Positions 44,284 to 52,964 of a stretch of DNA of 64,000 nt are shown here, piece after piece. Both the position numbers and the translations under genes were made by a program. This DNA comes from Geodermatophilus tzadiensis. Its GTDB lineage: Bacteria > Actinomycetota > Actinomycetes > Mycobacteriales > Geodermatophilaceae. Position 1 is the first letter of the stretch, and every line of letters begins with the position of its first letter. The stretch is taken from contig NZ_PVTG01000002.1 in assembly GCF_003002915.1 (NCBI RefSeq), positions 1 to 64,000 of the forward strand. The letters are read 5' to 3'. The notes beneath the pieces are model-generated. The model was not told the origin of the DNA, searched no databases, and worked only from the letters and a program-made list of their open reading frames with translations.

Positions 44284-44292
44284 GGCTCCGGG

Positions 44293-44688
44293 CTAGAACG
44301 CGTCCCCGGTGCGCCAGGCCATCTCCTGCAGGGTCAGCGTGTTGCCGTCGGGGTCGGCGAACCAGGCGTAGCGGACCCCGCCGCCGACGTCGACGACCTC
44401 GCCGACCTCCACCCCGCGGGCCACCAGGTCGGCGCGGGCCGCCTCGATGTCGGGGACCACGAGGTGCAGGCCGCGGACGGTGCCGGGCGCGGCGTCGTCG
44501 TAGGCGGGCACGCCGGTGCCGAAGCCGAGGGAGCAGGCCGAGCCCGGCGGGGTCACCTGGACGACGCGGACGCCGTCGGCCGGCCGCACGTCGACGTCCT
44601 CGGTGAAGCCGAGCCGGTCGACGTAGAACGCCTTGGCGCGGTCGACGTCGGCGACCGGGACCGGCACCAGTTCCAGCTTCATGTCCAC
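44293..44688 (-). CDS. VOC/glyoxalase superfamily protein
   Basis: The 131-residue product has two beta-alpha-beta-beta-beta units of the vicinal-oxygen-chelate fold: LELVPVPVADVDRAKAFYVD and RGLHLVVPDIEAARADLVAR, ending in DPDGNTLTLQEM with a candidate metal glutamate. It may be an isomerase, dioxygenase or resistance protein. The GTG start lies 58 bases after the stop of the deacetylase gene with no terminator between, so it is probably the last gene of the inositol-glycoside cluster. AGGAG lies six bases upstream. Confidence 0.85.
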   Translation of the reverse strand: MDMKLELVPVPVADVDRAKAFYVDRLGFTEDVDVRPADGVRVVQVTPPGSACSLGFGTGVPAYDDAAPGTVRGLHLVVPDIEAARADLVARGVEVGEVVDVGGGVRYAWFADPDGNTLTLQEMAWRTGDAF

Positions 44689-44746
44689 GGGGTGCTCCTG
44701 TGCAGTGAGGGGGCGTCGCAGTCCAGACCCCCGGTCGCGGCGCGAG

Positions 44747-45454
44747 TCATCGGCGCGCGGCGAGCTCCCGGGCGCCGGCGTCGGCGAGGACCACCTCGGG
44801 CAGGCCGGCCAGCGCCGTCCGCATCTGCTCCGGCCCGCCGAACTGGAAGCCGAGCTGCGTGGCGTAGCAGGCGCAGGCGTCGGCCCGCCGGTCGAGGTCC
44901 TGCGGCAGCTCGAGCGGCGTCAGCCCGGCGGGCAGTTCCGGCCCCGGCACGGCGTCCGGGTCGCGCAGCACGTAGGGCGAGTCCCGCCACCACAGCACCG
45001 GGCGGCCGGTCCCGGCGACGGCGCGCAGCACCTGCAGGTGGTCGACGTGCCCGCCCAGCGCCTGCGGGGCCAGCCACAGGTCGCCGGGCAGGCCGGTCAG
45101 CGCCGCCCGCACGTCCTCCCACACGTCGTCGTCCTCGCGCACGCCGGCGAACAGCTCCGCCGCGCTCTCGTAGCCGCGGTGCGGGGCCTCGCGCAGGTCC
45201 AGGTGCAGCGGCGTCGCCCCCAGCACGGCCATCGCGGCGGCGTCCTCGTCGCGGCGCAGGGCCATGTAGTCGACGTCGGCGGGCAGTCCCTTGTCGAGCT
45301 GGCAGGCCAGTGCGAACCCCTCCGGGTCGGGCACGCTGCGGGTGAAGCAGGTGACCACCGTGACCTCGTGCCCGGCGTCGGCCAGCGCGGCCAGCGTGCC
45401 GCCCACGGAGAACGCGGCGTCGTCGAGGTGCGGGCTGACCGCGGTCACCCTCAC
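44747..45454 (-). CDS. PIG-L family N-deacetylase
   Basis: The 235-residue product has the zinc-binding PIG-L signatures SPHLDDAAFSVGG (6-18) and GGHVDH (134-139), with RRDEDAAAM between. Family members remove acetyl from N-acetylglucosamine linked to inositol (MshB, PIG-L) or malate (BshB). Its GTG overlaps the stop of the glycosyltransferase gene, so deacetylation directly follows glycosyl transfer, as in mycothiol synthesis. No mshA-like housekeeping context is adjacent; the other genes of the run argue for a distinct product. Confidence 0.9.
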   Translation of the reverse strand: MRVTAVSPHLDDAAFSVGGTLAALADAGHEVTVVTCFTRSVPDPEGFALACQLDKGLPADVDYMALRRDEDAAAMAVLGATPLHLDLREAPHRGYESAAELFAGVREDDDVWEDVRAALTGLPGDLWLAPQALGGHVDHLQVLRAVAGTGRPVLWWRDSPYVLRDPDAVPGPELPAGLTPLELPQDLDRRADACACYATQLGFQFGGPEQMRTALAGLPEVVLADAGARELAARR

Positions 45455-46659
45455 AGCAGGTGCGCGGCCGACCGGAACCGGCAGGAGAGGTCGACCTCCG
45501 GCGGCATCGTCCAGCCGGTGGACGGCGTCGTCCCCGCCACGTCCCGGTAGACGGTGTCGATCGAGCGGGCCAGCACCGGCCACGAGTAGAGCCGGCGCAC
45601 CTCCTCCAGCGCCGTGCCCGCCAGCCGCTCCCGCAGCGGGCGGTCGCCGAGCAGCCGGTCCAGCGCGGACCGCAGCCCGGCGACGTCACCCGGCTCGTGC
45701 AGCAGGCCGTTCTCGTCGTGGCGCAGGCAGTCGACGACGCCGACGCTGTCGGTGCTCACCGTGGGCAGCCCGCTGGCCATCGCCTCGAGCAGCGTGTTGG
45801 AGAACCCCTCGCTGTAGGTGGGGCTGACGAAGACGTCGGCCGAGCGGTACACCGCCGGCGCCTCGCCGGGCGGCACGTAGCCGAGGAACGTCGTCCGGTC
45901 GTCGGCGCGCGCCCTCGCCTCGTCCAGGTCCGGGCCGATGCCCGAGACCACCAGCCGGACGCCGTCGGGCAGCGCCTCGAGCAGGTCGAGCACGCCCTTG
46001 CGGCGGTCGACGCGGCCGTGGAACAGCAGCACCGGCGGGTCCTGCAGCGCGCCCAGCGGCCGCTCGGCCGGCGTGAACCGGCGGGTGTCGGTGGCGCCGG
46101 GGACGATCGTGAACCGCGCCGGGTCGCTGCCCAGGTTGCCGACCACCTCGTCGCGGAAACTGGCGCTGCCGATGAGCACGGCCGACGAGGCGTCGACGAC
46201 GGTGCGCATCGCGTGCGCGTGGGTGGCGCAGCAGGTGCCCACCCAGTGCCCGTCGCCGCCCTGGATGCTCACCACGGCCGGCAGCCCGGTCTCCCGCGCG
46301 GCGGCCAGCACCGCCAGCCCCGGCGGGTAGCCGTACTGGGCGTGCAGCACGTCGAAGGGCCGCTCGGCGTGCAGCGCCAGCACCGTGCGGACGATCTCGG
46401 CGATGTCGCCCTCCCAGTCGGCGGGGACGACGGTCTCGCCGCGGCTGGGCAGCGCGCGCACCTCGACGCCGGCCGGCACGCGGTCGGGCGGGGGCGGGCC
46501 GCCGCCGTAGACGCGGGTCCCGGCCTCGTCGTCGCGGTACTGGCTGACCAGCACCACCTCGTGACCGAGCGCGACGAGCTCGCGCAGCAGGTTCTCCGCG
46601 TAGACGCTCATCCCGCTGACCGCGGGCCAGTAGCGCCGGCTGACGAAGCAGGTCCTCAC
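45451..46659 (-). CDS. GT4 family glycosyltransferase
   Basis: The 402-residue product is a GT-B retaining glycosyltransferase with an N-terminal acceptor domain (RYWPAVSGMSVYAENLLREL), donor-domain strings VLLFHGRVDRRKGVLDLLEA and the EX7E motif in SEGFSNTLLEAMASG that binds the nucleotide sugar. The family includes MshA, which joins GlcNAc to inositol-3-phosphate. With Ins-P synthase at the head of the same cluster and a PIG-L deacetylase next, an inositol acceptor is likely but unproven. Both ends overlap neighbours by four bases. Confidence 0.9.
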   Translation of the reverse strand: MRTCFVSRRYWPAVSGMSVYAENLLRELVALGHEVVLVSQYRDDEAGTRVYGGGPPPPDRVPAGVEVRALPSRGETVVPADWEGDIAEIVRTVLALHAERPFDVLHAQYGYPPGLAVLAAARETGLPAVVSIQGGDGHWVGTCCATHAHAMRTVVDASSAVLIGSASFRDEVVGNLGSDPARFTIVPGATDTRRFTPAERPLGALQDPPVLLFHGRVDRRKGVLDLLEALPDGVRLVVSGIGPDLDEARARADDRTTFLGYVPPGEAPAVYRSADVFVSPTYSEGFSNTLLEAMASGLPTVSTDSVGVVDCLRHDENGLLHEPGDVAGLRSALDRLLGDRPLRERLAGTALEEVRRLYSWPVLARSIDTVYRDVAGTTPSTGWTMPPEVDLSCRFRSAAHLL

Positions 46660-47522
46660 GCGCCCTCGGCCTCCCTCAGCGTCGCGATCGAGCGGGGCAC
46701 CATCTCGTGCGCCCGGTGCCCGTCGCGGGACAGCTCCAGCGTCACCAGCCGGTCGAACGACGCCTCGCGCAGCGCCCGCAGCACCGCGGGCAGGTCGACG
46801 TCGCCCTCGTCGAGCGGCAGGTGGTCGTGCACGCCGCGGCGCATGCCCTCGACGGCCACGGTGCCCAGGTGCGACGCGAAGCGGGCGACCGCCTCCTCGG
46901 GCGCGTACGCGCCGGACACCACGCAGTGACCGGTGTCGAGCGCCAGCGTGATGCCGGGCGCCGCCGCGGCGAGCCGGGCCCAGTCGTCGCAGTCCTCGAC
47001 CAGCATCCCGGGCTCGGGCTCGACGGCCAGCGCGTAGGAGCGCCCGCCGTGGCTGTCGGCCAGCGCGCGCACCCCGTCGGTGAACCAGCCCCACGCGGCG
47101 TCGCGGTCGACGCCCGGCCTGGGCACGCCGGCCCAGAAGCTCACCGCCTCCGCACCCAGCACCTCCGCCAGGTCGCACGCCAGCCGCAGGTAGGCCAGCC
47201 GCCGGGCCCGTCCCTCGGCCGACGCGGTGACGAGTGTCGGCTCGTGCTTGGCCCGCGGGTCGAGCAGGAACCGGGCGCCGGTCTCCACCACCACGCCGAG
47301 GCCGAGCTCGTCGCAGCGGGCCCGCACCCCCTCTGCCTGGGCGAAGGCGTCGGGCGCGAACGGGTCGAGGTGCACCACGTCGAGGGTGAGCGCCACCCCG
47401 GCGTAGCCGCAGTCGGCGAGGAAGGGCAGGGCGTCGGACAGCCGGTGCGAGGTGAGCCCGTTGGTGTTGTAGGCGTACCGGAGCCTGCCCCGTCCCTCGC
47501 GTGACCTCGCGAGCTCGGTCAC
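46656..47522 (-). CDS. Xylose-isomerase-like TIM barrel protein
   Basis: The 288-residue product is of the AP-endonuclease-2/sugar isomerase type. Strand motifs include RLRYAYNTNGLT, VVVETGARFLLD, ALAVEPEPGML (metal Glu), LALDTGHCVV (Asp, His) and VTLELSRDGH. Relatives interconvert inososes, keto-sugars or hydroxypyruvate. In this cluster it may isomerise a keto-inositol made by the Gfo/Idh enzyme. Its GTG overlaps the YcaO stop. Confidence 0.85.
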   Translation of the reverse strand: MTELARSREGRGRLRYAYNTNGLTSHRLSDALPFLADCGYAGVALTLDVVHLDPFAPDAFAQAEGVRARCDELGLGVVVETGARFLLDPRAKHEPTLVTASAEGRARRLAYLRLACDLAEVLGAEAVSFWAGVPRPGVDRDAAWGWFTDGVRALADSHGGRSYALAVEPEPGMLVEDCDDWARLAAAAPGITLALDTGHCVVSGAYAPEEAVARFASHLGTVAVEGMRRGVHDHLPLDEGDVDLPAVLRALREASFDRLVTLELSRDGHRAHEMVPRSIATLREAEGA

Positions 47523-48982
47523 GAGGCCAGCACCTCGGCGACCACGTGCCGGCCCGGCTCCCGGTACAGCGCGTACAGCGCCCCCACCCGCCGCTGCGCG
47601 CCCGCGCGGTCGAACCACGCCGGCCCGCCCAGGCGCTCCTCGGCCGCGGGCGTCAGGTGCACCCGCGCCCAGCCGCCGGGGTCGGCGCCGACGACGGCCA
47701 GACCCTCATCGTGCTCGACGAGCCGGCGCACGCCGCGCTCGCCGATCCGGCCGTAGGACATCGTCTCGACCTCCAGGCCGGTCACCAGCACCTTGGCCGC
47801 GACGGCGTCGCCGACCGAGGGCTGCAGCTCCACCAGCACGTCGTGGCCGGCGCCCTGCACGGCGCCGGTGACGTGCGCGTGCAGGTCGTCCCCGCGCCAG
47901 GTGGACAGGCCGGCCAGCGGGACGGTGGACCGCCGCGACAGCACGGTGTCCTGCAGCAGGTCCACCAGCGCGGCGGTGCCCATCCGGGTCCAGGAGAGCA
48001 TCGCCTGCAGCGCGCGGTCCTCCTCGACCAGCCGCTCCGGCGGGTGCCCGCCGCGCCAGTGCTCGAGGTAGCCCGACGGCGTCGCCGGCAGCACGACGTC
48101 GAACGGCCCGTGCATGAATGCCTTGCGGCTGCGCGCCGAGGCGAACTCGTGCAGCGCCTTGCGGACGGCGGTGTCGCGGTCGGGGTGCGCCGCCTCCCCG
48201 CACGCGGTGGCCATCACCGGCACCGGCTCGGAGCCGTCGCGCGAGCAGCCCACCGCGTAGACGTCGACCACGCCGAACTCCGTGGACGCCAGCTTGACCA
48301 CGACGTCGATGCCCGCGGCGTCGAGCCGGTCGAGCAGCGCGAGCGCGTCGGGGTCGGTGAGCCCGTCGAGGTCGACGACGACGCCGCGGTCCATCGCGCG
48401 GAAGGCGGTGGCGTTGCCGTCGCGCTGCAGCACCTCCAGCAGCGCGTGGGTGACCGCCCGGTCGGCGTCGAAGGCCGCGCCCTGGCCGTTGGTGATGACC
48501 GTGGTCAGCCAGCCTCCGGGCGGGGGAGCGCCGGGCAGGTCGTCGGGCGCGGAGGCGACCAGCTCGGCGGGCACCTGCACCGTCTCGCCGTCGCGCAGCC
48601 GGGTCATCGGCAGCCACTGCAGGACACGGTCGTCGTCGTACGGGCTGCCCGCCTCCAGGCACAGCTCGCGCGGGTCGGCGACCCGGTGGCGGCCGTGCCG
48701 GCGGGTCATCTCGGCGAACGAGCCCTCCTCGCGGGAGACGCCCTGGTGCGCGCGCAGCGACAGGGCCATCTCGGCCATCTCGCCCATCGCGCCGGTGCGG
48801 GCCTCCTCGCGGGTGGCGCCGTAGCCCAGCCCGCTGCCGCCGGGGTGCAGCTCGGACGGCGGCAGCACCGCGGAGTGCAGCGGCACGTCGAGGACGTCGA
48901 TGCCCGCGATGGCGAAGTCCTCGACCGGCGTCGGGAACGACTCCCGGTAGCGCTGGGACGGGGTCGTCCGCGTGGCGGTCAC
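47519..48982 (-). CDS. YcaO family ATP-dependent enzyme
   Basis: The 487-residue product has the YcaO catalytic core. An ATP/Mg-binding glutamate pair appears in GAMGEMAEMAL (E68, E71), then TNGQGAAFDADRAVTHALLE with E183/R187 in LLEVLQRDG, and GEAAHPDRDTAVRKALHEF with E279. YcaO enzymes activate an amide oxygen by phosphorylation, making azolines, amidines or thioamides. They act mostly on ribosomal peptides, but some act on proteins or tRNA-linked chemistry. No precursor peptide, E1-like partner or TfuA is adjacent, and 4-base overlaps leave no room for one. A small-molecule substrate is therefore plausible. Confidence 0.88.
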   Translation of the reverse strand: MTATRTTPSQRYRESFPTPVEDFAIAGIDVLDVPLHSAVLPPSELHPGGSGLGYGATREEARTGAMGEMAEMALSLRAHQGVSREEGSFAEMTRRHGRHRVADPRELCLEAGSPYDDDRVLQWLPMTRLRDGETVQVPAELVASAPDDLPGAPPPGGWLTTVITNGQGAAFDADRAVTHALLEVLQRDGNATAFRAMDRGVVVDLDGLTDPDALALLDRLDAAGIDVVVKLASTEFGVVDVYAVGCSRDGSEPVPVMATACGEAAHPDRDTAVRKALHEFASARSRKAFMHGPFDVVLPATPSGYLEHWRGGHPPERLVEEDRALQAMLSWTRMGTAALVDLLQDTVLSRRSTVPLAGLSTWRGDDLHAHVTGAVQGAGHDVLVELQPSVGDAVAAKVLVTGLEVETMSYGRIGERGVRRLVEHDEGLAVVGADPGGWARVHLTPAAEERLGGPAWFDRAGAQRRVGALYALYREPGRHVVAEVLAS

Positions 48983-49953
48983 AGCTCGGCCAGGGGGACG
49001 GGGGCGGCGTCCGGCGGCCCGGACAGCAGCCGCTGCACCAGGTGCACGACGTGGTCGGTGGTGACGCCGGGGACCATCTCGAACGGCGTCGCGACCACCT
49101 CGAAGTCCAGCTCCGCGACGACGGCGAGCATCTCCCGCAGCTCGCCGTGCGACAGCGGGATCTGCGCGTGGAACGCCTTGTGCGCGCTCAGCGCGACCGG
49201 CTTCCCGTCGTCGGCCAGGTCCACCTTGAGCGAGTCGCCGCAGAACAGGACCCCGCGGCGGGAGTCGTGCAGCACCGAGTGGCCGGGGAAGTGGCCGCCG
49301 GTGCGGTGCAGGGTGAGGTCGGGGGCGAGTGCCAGCACGTCGTCGGCCGGCCAGGTGACCCGGAAGGCCTTGGTCCAGACCAGGTCGTGCACGTTGACGC
49401 AGACCACCCGCGGCTCGAGCTCCTGCTGCAGCTGCCACAGCGCGCCGTAGCCGTGCACGTGGCTCGAGGCGAGCACGGGGAAGCCGCCCTTCTCGGCGGC
49501 CATCCGGCGCAGCTCGGCGAGCATGTCGGCGGTGTACCAGGGCGCGCACTCGAAGCCGACCAGGCCGATGTCGGTCTCGATCACCCAGCCGCGGCTGTCC
49601 AGGCCGAAGCGCGGCTCGGTGCCGAACTCGGTGACGCCGTCGACCGGGGCCGGCCGCCAGAACCCGGTGACCAGCTCGTCGGCCTCCTTGGCGGGGACGA
49701 ACTCGAAGCCGTGCTCGGGCAGCGCGTTGCGGACGTCGGCGCACACCGGGCAGACCACCGGTCCGGGCGCCGGCCAGCGCTGCCAGTGCCCGCAGTTGGT
49801 GCAGGCGTAGGCCGGCAGGTCGGGCAGCAGGCCGCGGTAGGGGTTGGTGTCGACACCTCCCTGACGAGCCTGGCTGGACACGTGCCGCGCGCCGTCGTCG
49901 GCGGCGGGGTCGGTGGCCCGGTCGATGGCAGCGGGCACGTCGGGCGAGCTCAC
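48979..49953 (-). CDS. MBL-fold protein with N-terminal zinc ribbon
   Basis: The 324-residue product has a rubredoxin-like ribbon (YACTNCGHWQRW, then VVCPVCADVRN, about 48-78) followed by a metallo-beta-lactamase fold. The usual HxHxDH motif is replaced by SSHVHGYGALWQL; later metal elements GGHFPGHS and FCGDSL (Asp) remain. So it may bind one metal, or iron for a redox role. Position between YcaO and a dehydrogenase suggests a tailoring or sulfur/oxygen-handling step. Overlaps both neighbours by four bases. Confidence 0.8.
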   Translation of the reverse strand: MSSPDVPAAIDRATDPAADDGARHVSSQARQGGVDTNPYRGLLPDLPAYACTNCGHWQRWPAPGPVVCPVCADVRNALPEHGFEFVPAKEADELVTGFWRPAPVDGVTEFGTEPRFGLDSRGWVIETDIGLVGFECAPWYTADMLAELRRMAAEKGGFPVLASSHVHGYGALWQLQQELEPRVVCVNVHDLVWTKAFRVTWPADDVLALAPDLTLHRTGGHFPGHSVLHDSRRGVLFCGDSLKVDLADDGKPVALSAHKAFHAQIPLSHGELREMLAVVAELDFEVVATPFEMVPGVTTDHVVHLVQRLLSGPPDAAPVPLAEL

Positions 49954-50936
49954 GGGGTCCCTCTCTCCAGAGCGGTGAGGAGCAGGCGGTGCAGGGCGAG
50001 GTCGCGGGCCGGGTCGTACGGCCACCGAGCGCGGCCCGCGACCGCGTCGGTGAAGGCGGCGAACTGCGCGGTGAACGGCGGGGTGTCGGCGAACGGCACG
50101 TCCACCGGGTCGGGGCGGTAGAGCGTCAGCGAGCCTCCCGCCGTCTGCCCCATCGTGTCGACGGCGACCGCCATGCCGCGGGTGCCCACGACCTCCAGGC
50201 GGCGGCGCGGGAGCGCGTCGGGGGTGTTGAACGCGACGTGCAGGCTGACCAGCACGCCGCCGTCGGTGCTGCCGGTCAGCAGCGCGCCGTCGTCGACGCC
50301 GTAGCCGTGCACGCGGGTCTGCAGCAGCGCCGACAGCGTGGTGACGTCCTCGCCGAGCAGCGTGCCGGTCAGGTCCAGGCCGTGCGGGGCCAGGTCGATC
50401 GCGGCACCGCCGCCGGCGCGGGCGGGGTCGACGCGCCAGTTGTCGTGCGGCCGGCCGTCGGGCGTCCAGTCGCCGGGCAGCCAGCAGCAGTAGACGATCC
50501 GCACCGCGGTGACGGTGCCCAGCTCGGCCACCAGCTCCCGCAGCCGCACGTGGGCGGGGTGCCAGCGCTGGTCGTAGGCGGTGCCGAGCAGCACGCCGGC
50601 CGTGGCGCACGCGTCCACCAGCGCCCGCGCGTCGGCGACGTCGGCGGCCAGCGGCTTCTCGCACAGCACCGCCTTCCCGGCCGCGGCGGCCACCTCGACC
50701 AGCGGCCGGTGCCCGGCGTTCGGGACGGCGACGTAGACCGCGTCCAGGCCCGGGGTGGCCAGGAACTCGGCGAGGTCGGTGCTGCGCCGGGCGCCCTCGA
50801 CCGGCATCCGCTCCATCGCGGCGGCGTCGAGGTCGTGCAGCGCCACCACCCGCGCGTCGGGCACGGCGAGCAGCGCGCGCAGCGCGTGGTCGCGAGCCAC
50901 CCACCCGCACCCGGCGACGCCCCACCCGACGGTCAC
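49950..50936 (-). CDS. Gfo/Idh/MocA family NAD(P)-dependent oxidoreductase
   Basis: The 328-residue product has an N-terminal Rossmann motif (WGVAGCGWVARDHALRALL), the conserved CEKPLA (catalytic lysine) and the GGGAAIDLAPHGLDL metal/catalytic region of the sugar/inositol dehydrogenase family. It likely oxidises a hydroxyl of an inositol or sugar to a ketone. The GTG at 50936 has a GGGGGG ribosome site; the alternative at 50954 would start inside the hairpin. It is the first gene after that hairpin, so may begin a second transcript of the cluster. Confidence 0.87.
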   Translation of the reverse strand: MTVGWGVAGCGWVARDHALRALLAVPDARVVALHDLDAAAMERMPVEGARRSTDLAEFLATPGLDAVYVAVPNAGHRPLVEVAAAAGKAVLCEKPLAADVADARALVDACATAGVLLGTAYDQRWHPAHVRLRELVAELGTVTAVRIVYCCWLPGDWTPDGRPHDNWRVDPARAGGGAAIDLAPHGLDLTGTLLGEDVTTLSALLQTRVHGYGVDDGALLTGSTDGGVLVSLHVAFNTPDALPRRRLEVVGTRGMAVAVDTMGQTAGGSLTLYRPDPVDVPFADTPPFTAQFAAFTDAVAGRARWPYDPARDLALHRLLLTALERGTP

Positions 50937-50953
50937 GCCGGCCCCCCGCTGCA

Positions 50954-51010
50954 CGAGATCGGCGCTCTCGTGGCGATCGGCGCCTGATGGCCACGAGAGC
51001 GCCGATCTCG
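50954..51010 (-). terminator. Perfect 21-base palindrome inside the cluster
   Basis: Arms 50954-50974 and 50990-51010 match exactly around a 15-base loop. It sits in the 91-base gap between the methyltransferase stop and the dehydrogenase start, the only gap in a run of otherwise overlapping genes. It probably attenuates or terminates, splitting the cluster into a three-gene and a six/seven-gene part. Confidence 0.8.
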
Positions 51011-51027
51011 CAGGGAGGACCGGGGAC

Positions 51028-52053
51028 TCACCATGCCTCCGGGAGGTCGACGAGCAGCCGGCGACGGGCGGCGTCGGCGGGCAGCGGGTCGGGCCAGCGC
51101 GCCGGCAGGTACGCCGAGCGCGGGCCGTACTCGGCGGCGTAGCGCTCGCTGGGCCAGGTCAGCACGCCGTCGCGGTAGAGCGGGTTGGGCGACAGCGGCG
51201 GCAGCGGCTCGCCGAGGTCGGCCGGGGCGGGCCCCAGCGGGTCGCCGGCCACCAGCGCCACCGCCTCGCTGGCGTGCAGGTCGGCGGGCGCGGACGGGCG
51301 CGGCGGACGGCCCTCGAGCAGCGACCGGGTGAGCTCGTCGTCGTCGTAGAGCAGGCCGGTGCCGAGCACCTCGGCGTAGCCCTCCGGTGTCAGCGGCTGC
51401 CCGTGCGGGTCGGCCACGTGCGCGTGCCCGACGACGACGGTCCCGCCGTCCCCGGCCAGCGCGCGCATCGCCGCCGCGGCCGCGGGCTTGTCGCGCAGGA
51501 AGTAGAAGGCGTCGTGGCACATGACGTAGGCCGGGGTGCCGACGGCGAGGTCGGGCGCCGCGGTCAGGTCGGCGCACACGTAGCGCGCGCCGGGGCAGAC
51601 GAACCGCCGCGCCAGCCAGAGCTTGGCCCACACGACGTCGACGCCGAGCAGGTCGCCCGCGCCCCGCCGCGACAGCTCGCGCAGGTGCGCGCCGGTGCCG
51701 CAGGCGACGTCGACCACCGGCCGCCCGCCGGGCCAGTGCGCCTGCAGCAGCGCGAGCCCCGCCAGGTGGGTCGGGTCGGACCAGCGGTGGGCGAAGTAGT
51801 CGGCCACCCGCCCCATGCCGAGCAGCGCCATCGCCTCGCGCAGCGTCCGCGCGGCCGGGACGCGGGCCAGCTGATCGGGCGGGGGCGGCGGCTCGGTCCA
51901 CCAGTCGTCGGCGTCGGCGAACAGCAGCACCCGCGCGCGGTCGGTCTCCCCGGCGGCGAGCAGCCCGGTGACCTCGGCGCGCAGGTCGTCGCGGCCGGCG
52001 CGGGCGAAGGGGATCCCGTCCACGACGGGCGCGTCGAGGAGCAGGCCGGTCAC
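51028..52053 (-). CDS. Class I SAM-dependent methyltransferase
   Basis: The 341-residue product has SAM motif I VVDVACGTGAHLREL (113-127), acidic motif II GVDVVWAKLW and ARYVCADLTAA, with FYFLRDKP after the fourth strand. An N-terminal extension of about 100 residues is unlike small-molecule Methyltransf_11 proteins and may form the acceptor lid. Overlaps the upstream HD-like gene (GTGA). It presumably methylates an O or N of the cluster's product. Confidence 0.85.
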   Translation of the reverse strand: MTGLLLDAPVVDGIPFARAGRDDLRAEVTGLLAAGETDRARVLLFADADDWWTEPPPPPDQLARVPAARTLREAMALLGMGRVADYFAHRWSDPTHLAGLALLQAHWPGGRPVVDVACGTGAHLRELSRRGAGDLLGVDVVWAKLWLARRFVCPGARYVCADLTAAPDLAVGTPAYVMCHDAFYFLRDKPAAAAAMRALAGDGGTVVVGHAHVADPHGQPLTPEGYAEVLGTGLLYDDDELTRSLLEGRPPRPSAPADLHASEAVALVAGDPLGPAPADLGEPLPPLSPNPLYRDGVLTWPSERYAAEYGPRSAYLPARWPDPLPADAARRRLLVDLPEAW

Positions 52054-52964
52054 AGCCCGGCCGCCGCCAGGACGTCGAGGTGGTAGCTCTGCACCGGCCC
52101 GGCGTGCACCAGCTCCAGGTCGTCGAGCGCCTGCGACGCGGTGAACGCCGCCGCCCGCGCGTGGTGGTGCACCTGCAGCACCCGGTCGAGGACGTCGGCG
52201 GCGTGGAAGGCCCGCGCCTCCGGGACGTCGGCGCCCGGCCGCAGCGCCAGCACCTCGCGCAGCCGGCCGGCCAGCGGGCCGGGCAGCGCGGCCAGCTCGC
52301 GCTCCTCCAGCGTGGCCATCACCCGCTCCAGCGCGTCGCCGAGCAGCACCTCCCCGGCGAACCCCGCGTCGGGCAGCACGACGTTGTGCAGGTGGTGTCC
52401 CAGGCCCAGCAGGAACGGCGCCACCGGGTCGGCGCCGACGACCGGTGCCACCAGCGCGCCGTAGACCGCGACGGTGAGGCAGTGGTCCCCGTGGCTCTCC
52501 GGCGGCTCGATCACGATCCGCGCGACGCCGGGCGCGGTGGCCCCGGCGCGCGGCTGGCCGTTGAGCGCCGCGGCGAGGTCCGGCGCGGAACCGGTCGCCG
52601 GCAGCGGCCCCAGCGCCGCCCGCAGCCGCTCGCGCAGCTCCGGGTCCAGCGGGCCGGCGACCTCGTCGAAGCCCCGGTGCAGCACCTCGAGCGCCTCGGC
52701 GTCCGACAGCCCGGCCGTCGTCAGCACCCCGGCGTCGATGCCGGCCAGCCGGGCGCGGGCGACGGCGGCCGCCGTCTCCGACTCCGCGACGGCGGCGACG
52801 TCCTCGCCGGCCACCAGCCGCGCCCACGCGCGGGCGAAGGCCTGCTCGGCCAGCGAGCCGGGGACGCCGGAGACCCGGACGCGCTTGGCGTCGCCGATCT
52901 CGGCGAGCAGCGGTCGCAGCCCGGCGAGCGCCTGCAGCGTCCCGGGGGAGGCGAGCGCGGTCAC
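52050..52964 (-). CDS. HD-like hydrolase candidate
   Basis: The 304-residue product has a helical N-terminal half and a C-terminal half with histidine clusters resembling a degenerate HD phosphohydrolase: SHGDH (157-161), GHHLHN (189-194) and HAADVLDRVLQVHHH (254-268). A true HD doublet is absent (HH instead). By position next to inositol-phosphate synthase it could remove phosphate from inositol phosphate or its glycoside, a step carried out by an unassigned phosphatase in mycothiol synthesis. This is inference. A relation to EboA-like proteins is a weaker alternative. Confidence 0.55.
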   Translation of the reverse strand: MTALASPGTLQALAGLRPLLAEIGDAKRVRVSGVPGSLAEQAFARAWARLVAGEDVAAVAESETAAAVARARLAGIDAGVLTTAGLSDAEALEVLHRGFDEVAGPLDPELRERLRAALGPLPATGSAPDLAAALNGQPRAGATAPGVARIVIEPPESHGDHCLTVAVYGALVAPVVGADPVAPFLLGLGHHLHNVVLPDAGFAGEVLLGDALERVMATLEERELAALPGPLAGRLREVLALRPGADVPEARAFHAADVLDRVLQVHHHARAAAFTASQALDDLELVHAGPVQSYHLDVLAAAGL

